Shown here in pieces: positions 23,486-28,543 of a stretch of DNA of 28,543 bases. Origin of the DNA: Candidatus Magasanikbacteria bacterium RIFCSPLOWO2_02_FULL_44_11. Lineage in GTDB: Bacteria; Patescibacteriota; Patescibacteriia; Magasanikbacterales; GWA2-37-8. The stretch covers positions 19,669-48,211 of the forward strand of contig MFQK01000007.1 of the NCBI GenBank assembly GCA_001783035.1. Reading direction: 5' to 3'. Numbering within the stretch: position 1 is the first letter of the stretch; each line of letters opens with the position of its first letter. A model generated the notes under the pieces. That model did not search any database, was not told the origin of the DNA, and saw only the letters and a program-made list of their open reading frames with translations. The position numbers and the translations under genes were made by a program.

Positions 23486-26191
23486 CTAAACCGCTCCCCG
23501 CCTCTCTAAGCGACGCCAAAGAGCCTTATACACTTCCATTACTAACAACAGCGAAGCGGCAATACCCAAGAGCGTCATCCAGACACTGAAAGAGACCGGT
23601 TGAATTCCCAAAACTTTCTGAGTAGCCGGAATATACATCGCCATAATATGCACCAGCTGCGATACCACGATGCCAATCATCAAATACGGATTACGCTTGA
23701 ACGGTAACGAGAAGATAGACAACCGTTCGGAACGGCAATTCATGGCGTGTATATTTTCAAACAATACCATCAGTAAAAATAAAGCATTACGCGCGACCGA
23801 CTCGTCAATCCCCAATTTAATGAGCATGGACCAGATGCCGAAGGCCGTCAGCCCGATATATAACCCGGAAATAATTGTTTCATTGACCAACAACCGATTA
23901 AACAAACCTTCATTCGATGGTTGCGGTCGGCGCGACATCACTCCAGGCTCCCCGGCTTCAAAAGCGAGCCCCATATCTTGGACACCGTTCGTCACCAAAT
24001 TAAGCCATAAAATTTGCGCCGCGAACAAAGGCAGCGGCAACCCGGTCGCTAACGATAAAATAAATAGAATGATTTCCGCAAAACCGGTCGAAACCAACAA
24101 ATAAATAACTTTACGGACGTTTTCATTGGCAAAGCGCCCTTCCTCCACCCCGGAAACGATAGACGCAAAATTATCATCGGCAATAATGAGCGAGGACGTT
24201 TCTTTGGCGACATCAGTCCCCGACCCCATCGCGACACCGATGCTAGCTCTCCGGAGCGCGGGTCCATCGTTTACACCATCGCCGGTCACGGCCACAAAAT
24301 GGCCGGATTTCAATAACGCGTCAACAATCTGCAATTTTTGAACAGGCGACACTTCGGCGAATACTCTAAAATCTGGGAGCATTCCCATAACTTTCTCTCC
24401 AGCTGCCGCAATTCTTTCACCGGTAATAACTTGTGTCTTATCTTCGGCAATTCCTAATTCTACAGCAATCGCCAAAGCGGTCGCCGGATGATCACCGGTG
24501 ATCATGACCACATCAATGCCGGCACTGCGACAAGTCGACACGGCCGCCGCCGCTTCCGGTCTAAGCGGATCAATAAAACCAACTAACCCGAGCAAACTCA
24601 AATTCTTGACATCTTTTTCAGAAAAAACTTCTTTGTTTTTAGGCGCTACTCCTTTACCTTGCGCGACGGCCAAAACACGATGACCACTCTCGGCCAAGGC
24701 AATAGCCGCTTGGCGGATCATCGGCACATTCAATGGTATTTCCTTGTCACCGTGGCGCATATTTTTACAATACTGCAAAACAGTTTCCACAGCGCCTTTT
24801 AGGGCAATATGAGTATATCGGCCCTTGCGATATAAAATCGCGGCATGCCGCTTTTCAGATTCGTAGGCAATTTCTCCCAACTTCTCAATCGATTGGCGCA
24901 GCGCTATCGGTTGGATCTGTATTTTATATGCCAAAGCTAAAAAAGCGATATCGATAGCATCGCCGCGGTGCTTCCATTTTCCTTGCTCTTTATTTAATTC
25001 CGCTTCATTGCAAAGCGCGCCGGCTTCGGCCAGCGCCCGCAGCTGATTTTCGATGGCCTCATTCCGCCTTTTACCAGATAAAACCTGCACCGCGCCAACT
25101 CCATCGTACCCTTCACCGGAAACATTAAACACCTCACCAGACGGCAAAACAATTCGTCGAGCGGTTTGGGCATTTACAGTCAACGTGCCGGTTTTATCGC
25201 TAGCAATCATCGTGCAACTCCCCAAACCTTCCACCGCCGTCAATTTACGCACAATAACCTGACGACGGGCCATCCTCGTTGAAGCAACCGAGAGTGCTAC
25301 CGTGACCGCCACCGGCAGGCCTTCCGGAATAGCCGCCACTGCCAAAGCTACAACCAAAAAGAAGACATCATGGTACGGGATTCCTTTGCTCAAAGCAAGC
25401 GCCGCGACAATCGAACACAAAACCATGATTATCAAACCAATTTGCATCGTAAAACGTTCCATACGCATGATCAACGGCGTTTTTTGCGCTTTCGTCGTGG
25501 CGATAGCTTTGGCAATTTTACCGACTTCAGTATTAATTCCAGTCGCTATAACTACACCTTCACCCCGCCCCGTCATCACGGTGGTTGCGGTAAAAACCAT
25601 ATTCGTATGTTCCCCAATCGTCACACATTTCGTCAGCGAACCGCTTACTTTTTCCACCGCCGTCGATTCCCCGGTCAAGAGAGATTCATTGATGGTAATA
25701 TTCCTTTCGCTGAGCAGCCGAATATCGGCCGGCACTTTGTTCCCAGCCGCGAGAAGTACGATATCGCCAGGCACTAATTCTTCGGCAGTCAGGTCGACCG
25801 TAACGCCATCACGCTTGGCGAGGACCATGATGCGCAACAATTTACGCAAAGCGGCGGCATTTTTTTCCGCTTTTAATTCTTGCCAAGCGCCGACCGAAGT
25901 ATTAATACCCACGGCAATAAGGACAAACCAGCCATCGTTGAAATTACCTAAAGCAAAAGCAATGCCGGCGGCAGCCAACAAGATATAGACGAGAGGGCTT
26001 AAAAATTGTCGAAAAATAACCGCCGCTATCGAGGGAACCTTTTGTTCGGGCAATATATTTTTACCGTAACGAATTTGCCGTCGCGAAACCTCACTGGCGG
26101 TCAAGCCCTTGAATGAAGTAGAAAGTTTTTGGATGACTAGATCGCCGGATAATTGGCACCACGCGTTATCGTGCTGGAGAGATGCGGACAT
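23486..26191 (-). CDS. Cation-translocating P-type ATPase (P2-like)
   Basis: The protein has 901 residues, a full-length P-type pump. It has an N-terminal cation ATPase segment, about ten transmembrane helices, TGES in the actuator domain (173-176), AAIPEGLP in helix 4 (PEGLP at 289-293), the phosphorylated D332 in SDKTGTLT, the hinge GDGVNDGP and, in helix 6, LWLNLVTNGVQD. The PEGLP and NLVTNG motifs place it with P2 Ca2+-type and related bacterial pumps, but helix 6 has Asn where SERCA has the Asp of NLVTDG, so the ion is not assigned. An extended -10 box 9 bases upstream predicts a leaderless message. The peptidase gene follows in the same operon. Confidence 0.93.
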   Translation of the reverse strand: MSASLQHDNAWCQLSGDLVIQKLSTSFKGLTASEVSRRQIRYGKNILPEQKVPSIAAVIFRQFLSPLVYILLAAAGIAFALGNFNDGWFVLIAVGINTSVGAWQELKAEKNAAALRKLLRIMVLAKRDGVTVDLTAEELVPGDIVLLAAGNKVPADIRLLSERNITINESLLTGESTAVEKVSGSLTKCVTIGEHTNMVFTATTVMTGRGEGVVIATGINTEVGKIAKAIATTKAQKTPLIMRMERFTMQIGLIIMVLCSIVAALALSKGIPYHDVFFLVVALAVAAIPEGLPVAVTVALSVASTRMARRQVIVRKLTAVEGLGSCTMIASDKTGTLTVNAQTARRIVLPSGEVFNVSGEGYDGVGAVQVLSGKRRNEAIENQLRALAEAGALCNEAELNKEQGKWKHRGDAIDIAFLALAYKIQIQPIALRQSIEKLGEIAYESEKRHAAILYRKGRYTHIALKGAVETVLQYCKNMRHGDKEIPLNVPMIRQAAIALAESGHRVLAVAQGKGVAPKNKEVFSEKDVKNLSLLGLVGFIDPLRPEAAAAVSTCRSAGIDVVMITGDHPATALAIAVELGIAEDKTQVITGERIAAAGEKVMGMLPDFRVFAEVSPVQKLQIVDALLKSGHFVAVTGDGVNDGPALRRASIGVAMGSGTDVAKETSSLIIADDNFASIVSGVEEGRFANENVRKVIYLLVSTGFAEIILFILSLATGLPLPLFAAQILWLNLVTNGVQDMGLAFEAGEPGVMSRRPQPSNEGLFNRLLVNETIISGLYIGLTAFGIWSMLIKLGIDESVARNALFLLMVLFENIHAMNCRSERLSIFSLPFKRNPYLMIGIVVSQLVHIMAMYIPATQKVLGIQPVSFSVWMTLLGIAASLLLVMEVYKALWRRLERRGAV

Positions 26192-26193
26192 AT

Positions 26194-26209
26194 GCCACCT
26201 ATTATACCA
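26194..26209 (-). promoter_or_regulatory. Extended -10 promoter of the ATPase-peptidase operon (leaderless)
   Basis: On the minus strand TGG-TATAAT (hexamer 26206-26201) is 9 bases before ATG 26191, giving about 3 leader bases. It lies in the 35-base gap after the alkylation-repair gene. No good -35 is seen. Confidence 0.6.
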
Positions 26210-26226
26210 TAAAAAAATTGCTTTTC

Positions 26227-26955
26227 CTAAGATCGAGCGAGATATTTTTTACGTTCCTTTTCTGGAAACCGTTCAATAGCGTAGCGCACCGTTGTCCGCG
26301 GTAATATTTCTTTATATTCATTCAAAAATTGGCGTAAAACAGGCGAAGAGCGCTTACCGATTTCACGCAGCATCCATCCCATCGATTTATGGATCAGGTC
26401 GTGCCGATCATTTAATAATAATTTAATGATGGCTACAGTGGTTTCAAAATCATTTTGCTTGATAAAATAAAACGTAGCAATAATGGCAATGCGCCGCTCC
26501 CAAATATTTTTTGAACGGGCCAAAGTAAACAATTTTTGACGCGAATGATTAAAAAGATACCGGCCCACTATTTTATCGGCCGACAAATCAACCAAGTCCC
26601 AATTATTAATGCGTGTCGTCGAAGCTATGTACAAAGTATAGATGTCTCGTTTTACTTTTTCATTCCCTTTATCGAACCGCTCCACCATCATAAGTAAAGC
26701 AATCAATCTTTCTTCATGGATGGACGAGGTTAATAATTTTTGAATATCAACAACCCGCAGCGCGGCGAATTTATTGGCAATCCGCCTGGAAATGGGCACG
26801 GTTAATCCCATAAACCGATCCCCTTCTCCGTAATCGCCTTTTCCGGTCTTGAAAAAGCCCTTAAGCACCACGGCCTTGGCGGGATCGGCTTCAGAGCGGA
26901 CCATTTTTTTAAGAGCGGCTAGCGATACTGGCATACTAAATAATGGTCGTGACAT
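26227..26955 (-). CDS. AlkD-like DNA alkylation repair protein
   Basis: The 242-residue, all-helical HEAT-repeat protein matches the DNA alkylation repair (AlkD/AlkC) superfamily, monofunctional glycosylases that excise alkylated purines such as 3-methyl- and 7-methyl-adenine or guanine. Key positions are recognisable: GDRFMGLTVPISR near residue 45, NNWDLVD (117-123), which supplies the Trp and Asp equivalent to AlkD W109 and D113, and WERRIAI (152-158), which holds the Arg equivalent to R148. All active-site residues are therefore present. A weak TATATT 8 bases before the ATG could give a leaderless start. It is divergent from the orphan gene at 27051. Confidence 0.9.
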   Translation of the reverse strand: MSRPLFSMPVSLAALKKMVRSEADPAKAVVLKGFFKTGKGDYGEGDRFMGLTVPISRRIANKFAALRVVDIQKLLTSSIHEERLIALLMMVERFDKGNEKVKRDIYTLYIASTTRINNWDLVDLSADKIVGRYLFNHSRQKLFTLARSKNIWERRIAIIATFYFIKQNDFETTVAIIKLLLNDRHDLIHKSMGWMLREIGKRSSPVLRQFLNEYKEILPRTTVRYAIERFPEKERKKYLARS

Positions 26956-27012
26956 TCTTGAAAAATATAGCGTTTTCGGGTAGGGTAGCTTTATAAGGAA
27001 AAAGGAGTAATG

Positions 27013-27054
27013 ATGGAACGCTTACCATCTAAACCTATAAGGAGGTACATGTGA
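27013..27054 (+). CDS. Leader mini-ORF overlapping the start of the orphan gene
   Basis: ATG GAA CGC TTA ... ATG TGA encodes MERLPSKPIRRYM (13 residues). It is preceded by AAAGGAG (27001-27007, 5 bases from the ATG). Its reading frame runs through the Shine-Dalgarno of the next gene, and its stop (27052-27054) overlaps the GTG start at 27051. Ribosomes ending here would be placed at that start. An ATG at 27010 in the same frame would add one residue. Confidence 0.45.
   Translation: MERLPSKPIRRYM
27041..27046 (+). promoter_or_regulatory. Strong Shine-Dalgarno (GGAGGT) that sets the GTG start at 27051
   Basis: AAGGAGGT (27039-27046) is nearly full complementarity to the 16S tail. It is the strongest ribosome-binding site seen in the window, where most starts have none. 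It fixes the GTG at 27051, since the ATG at 27049 runs at once into TGA. Confidence 0.75.
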
Positions 27055-27347
27055 AAGATGTTTTGAACGATACGCATTTCACGAACCTCTGCAAACAGAT
27101 GTTTCCAGAAGAGACAATCATCCATCCTGCCAAGTTAGTTGTTGGACCAGTGAAACATCTGGAAGCAAATCTCATCTACCTTTGCGTTAAATACCGCGTT
27201 ACGCTGATTCAAAAAACCTCGAACGACTGGGATGCGGATATCTACGACGCTAAAGGGTGTAAAAAACTGTATGTCGTGTGCAAAGCCAGCGCGTACATCG
27301 CCATTGAAGAGCTGGCGCTGCGCTTCAAGAAAATGTTAGAAGTGTAG
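27051..27347 (+). CDS. Hypothetical protein, 98 residues
   Basis: I do not recognise a family. It is a small soluble protein with mixed alpha/beta character (strand-like LIYLCVKYRVTLIQ and KKLYVVCK, then helix IAIEELALRFKKML) and four cysteines (14, 45, 70, 77). No signal or membrane helix is seen. It starts with GTG behind a strong Shine-Dalgarno and a 13-codon leader frame, and ends with a good terminator, so it is a free-standing unit. Its initiation signals and its richer use of codons such as CTG and GCG differ from its neighbours. This suggests acquisition from elsewhere or high expression. Confidence 0.75.
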   Translation: MKDVLNDTHFTNLCKQMFPEETIIHPAKLVVGPVKHLEANLIYLCVKYRVTLIQKTSNDWDADIYDAKGCKKLYVVCKASAYIAIEELALRFKKMLEV

Positions 27348-27370
27348 ACACAAGTAAGCGTACCATCATC

Positions 27371-27415
27371 AAGCCCTGGCGAATTTCTGCCGGGGCTTCA
27401 TGTTTTTATTTTTGT
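27371..27415 (+). terminator. Intrinsic terminator of the 98-residue orphan gene
   Basis: AAGCCCTGGC (27371-27380), an 8-base loop, then GCCGGGGCTT (27389-27398) form a 10-bp stem with one G-U pair, followed by a T-rich run TGTTTTTATTTTT. The run overlaps the 3' end of the convergent 84-residue gene (27406). The stem could also work for that gene on the other strand. Confidence 0.85.
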
Positions 27416-27660
27416 TCCGCTTTAAATAAACCAATATAAAACCGTTTTCCATCAACCGTCAATTCTTCCGAGCCGACTACCAAAGTTGGGTCGGATGAAA
27501 GCCACAACTCACCGGAGCGATGACCAAATTTTATGCTTATAATTTTATCATTAGGATTCCCTAATAGCTCCTTCGCGGCCTGTTTTGCCAATTCCAAAAC
27601 TTCCGGCGCATAGGTCGAAGTTTCTTTTGGTGGTTCTCCTTTTCTTAGAAAATCTGACAT
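27406..27660 (-). CDS. Hypothetical protein, 84 residues, cotranscribed with the kinase
   Basis: I do not recognise a family. The protein is soluble and has no signal or membrane helix. An N-terminal polar stretch precedes a helix (about 18-34, VLELAKQAAKELLG) and then beta-strands (KIISIKFGHRSGELWLSS, LVVGSEELTVDGKRFYIGLFKA). It begins 12 bases after the kinase stop on the same strand, so the two are probably one operon. It could be a substrate or regulator of the kinase (inference). Ser and Thr residues are plentiful in the N-terminal part. Confidence 0.6.
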   Translation of the reverse strand: MSDFLRKGEPPKETSTYAPEVLELAKQAAKELLGNPNDKIISIKFGHRSGELWLSSDPTLVVGSEELTVDGKRFYIGLFKAEQK

Positions 27661-27672
27661 ATATTTAAAAAA

Positions 27673-28383
27673 TTAAGCTGCCTTTGTTTTTAAAAAAGTT
27701 TCCAGCTTTGAAAAAATGGTGTCAATCTTCTCAAAATCTTTATCTTTTAATCGTTCGTTTTCATTTCCTTTATCAGTCAACACGATCGACCGACCAAAAT
27801 CTATGACCCGGGCCTGGCCGGTTTTTTGGTCAACCATGACATTTCGAGCTTCAAGGTCGTTGTGGACAATCTTAAATTTATCATGCATTTCTTCAACGTA
27901 GGCATACAAACCATCGAAAAACGCATCCAAATTAAAATTTTCGGGTAGCTCGGCTTTTTTATTTATGATTTCTTGCAGATTAACCGCTTCCAGACGTTCC
28001 ATAACAATCGCAGCAGACTCTTTGCCGGCGTAATAGCCGACAATATGAGGCACAAACACTCCCTGCACTTCAAAATCTCGAAGTCTGTTTTGAATTTCCG
28101 CTTCAACACTGACGCTATTGCCTAGATTATACAGCTCCCTATTTGGGTCGGCATGTCGGTTGCGCATCATTTTTATACAAACATTATTGCCTAGGTCAAA
28201 CACTTTCCCCGCTCCACCGTGACCTAAGTATCGTTCAGGATTCGTGACCTCATCCTTAATTCGTTGCGACAAATCAATATTCGGATTAAAACTGTGTTTA
28301 ATGAAATCAACCACCTCAACCCAAACCTTCTTTTCCCACGATTTTCCCGATTCAACAAGATGAAACTCACCACTTCTTTCCAT
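27673..28383 (-). CDS. Eukaryotic-type protein kinase (ePK-like)
   Basis: The 236-residue protein has one kinase fold and no membrane segment. Visible catalytic parts are a glycine loop LGHGGAGKVF (53-62), the ATP-anchoring K71 in VCIKMM, a helix-C acid (E94 or E96), the catalytic loop IVHNDLEARNVMV (172-184) with D176 and N181, and DFG (195-197). HND replaces HRD, as in RIO/Bud32 and other atypical or small-molecule kinases. It has a short C-lobe, so a compact kinase is likely. All catalytic residues are present, so it should be active on a protein or small molecule. It heads an operon with an unknown 84-residue protein. ATG at 28383 lies 26 bases downstream of a TATACT box. Confidence 0.88.
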   Translation of the reverse strand: MERSGEFHLVESGKSWEKKVWVEVVDFIKHSFNPNIDLSQRIKDEVTNPERYLGHGGAGKVFDLGNNVCIKMMRNRHADPNRELYNLGNSVSVEAEIQNRLRDFEVQGVFVPHIVGYYAGKESAAIVMERLEAVNLQEIINKKAELPENFNLDAFFDGLYAYVEEMHDKFKIVHNDLEARNVMVDQKTGQARVIDFGRSIVLTDKGNENERLKDKDFEKIDTIFSKLETFLKTKAA

Positions 28384-28409
28384 AACTGCAATATTAAAAT
28401 TACTTCGTA

Positions 28410-28415
28410 AGTATA
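28410..28415 (-). promoter_or_regulatory. -10 box (TATACT) for the kinase operon
   Basis: On the minus strand TATACT lies 26 bases before ATG 28383. A -35-like TTGCAA lies about 15-16 bases upstream. The leader of about 20 bases has no Shine-Dalgarno. Confidence 0.45.
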
Positions 28416-28456
28416 CACGATTTAGTATTCATTGCAAATTCTAGTCTTGTACAATA

Positions 28457-28514
28457 CAAAATGAGCCTCAAACCACTCCCCATTTCCAACGCAAAATGAG
28501 CCTGTAAGGGCTCA
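28457..28514. repeat. Direct repeat CAAAATGAGCCT plus hairpin upstream of the kinase
   Basis: CAAAATGAGCCT occurs at 28457-28468 and 28492-28503 (35-base period). The second copy opens a TGAGCC (28497-28502), 6-base loop, GGCTCA (28509-28514) inverted repeat. The stretch has no recognised gene and reaches the window edge, so its partner gene is unknown. Confidence 0.4.
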
Positions 28515-28543
28515 CTAGCGTAAAAATGTGGGATCGTTCATAC

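Noticed and set aside
23670..25988. Open frames on the + strand across the ATPase gene (for example 23670-24104 and 25302-25988)
   Set aside because: They are antisense shadows of the P-type ATPase and lack family motifs or initiation signals.
26192..26226. Terminator after the AlkD-like gene
   Set aside because: A T-run exists on the minus strand but no convincing stem precedes it.
1..28543. CRISPR array, tRNA, rRNA or insertion sequence
   Set aside because: No regularly spaced repeats of CRISPR type, no cloverleaf with conserved TTC motif in intergenic space, and no transposase frame was found.

Overview
The window reads as a chromosomal segment of a small-genome bacterium of the Candidate Phyla Radiation (Patescibacteria) type. 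This is an inference from gene content, not a proven placement. The pointers are tightly packed genes with 1-4 base overlaps, coiled-coil peptidoglycan hydrolases, a lysozyme-like/DD-carboxypeptidase fusion, a PriA without helicase motifs, a single stand-alone tyrosine recombinase, and almost no Shine-Dalgarno sequences. TGA is used as a stop (for example at the end of alr), so the genetic code is the standard one and not the TGA-glycine code of some CPR groups.

Layout. 1-3083 (+): 3' end of alanine racemase, ftsQ, a Xer-type recombinase with a dif-like palindrome just upstream, and a host-attachment/baeRF-like protein. 3133-5702: two exported coiled-coil peptidoglycan enzymes that converge tail to tail, a lytic transglycosylase (+) and an M23 endopeptidase (-). 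5722-8245 (-): glutamyl-tRNA synthetase, a WecG/TagA glycosyltransferase and a truncated RNA cyclic phosphodiesterase. 8246-11137: clpB with a sigma-70 promoter, a CIRCE operator and a large structured 3' element. 11174-18921 (+): a lysozyme-like/S11 fusion, a LigB-like metalloprotein, degenerate PriA, def, fmt and an O-antigen-ligase-like membrane protein. 18893-22154 (-): flippase, GT4 and GT2, a surface-polysaccharide operon. 22333-26955 (-): cupredoxin-like lipoprotein, YgjP-type metallopeptidase, P-type ATPase and an AlkD-like glycosylase. 27051-28383: an orphan gene with a strong Shine-Dalgarno and a leader mini-ORF (+), then a two-gene operon of a eukaryotic-type protein kinase and a small unknown protein (-).

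The main theme is the cell envelope: D-alanine supply, septation, peptidoglycan cutting and trimming, and polysaccharide assembly and export. Protein start processing (def, fmt), translation (gltX), proteostasis (clpB) and base-excision repair are interspersed.

The strongest unusual points are these. (1) The PriA homologue has lost the Walker A, DEEH and AGRAGR motifs but keeps all eight zinc-binding cysteines. (2) Two large stem-closed structured elements sit immediately after stop codons and share an internal core although their outer stems differ. (3) A dif-like 11-6-11 palindrome lies upstream of the recombinase. (4) Several -10 boxes lie only 7-10 bases before the start codon, which predicts leaderless mRNAs. 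(5) There is an intact kinase with a small partner. No CRISPR array, tRNA, rRNA or insertion sequence was seen. No gene-free stretch exceeds 300 bases.
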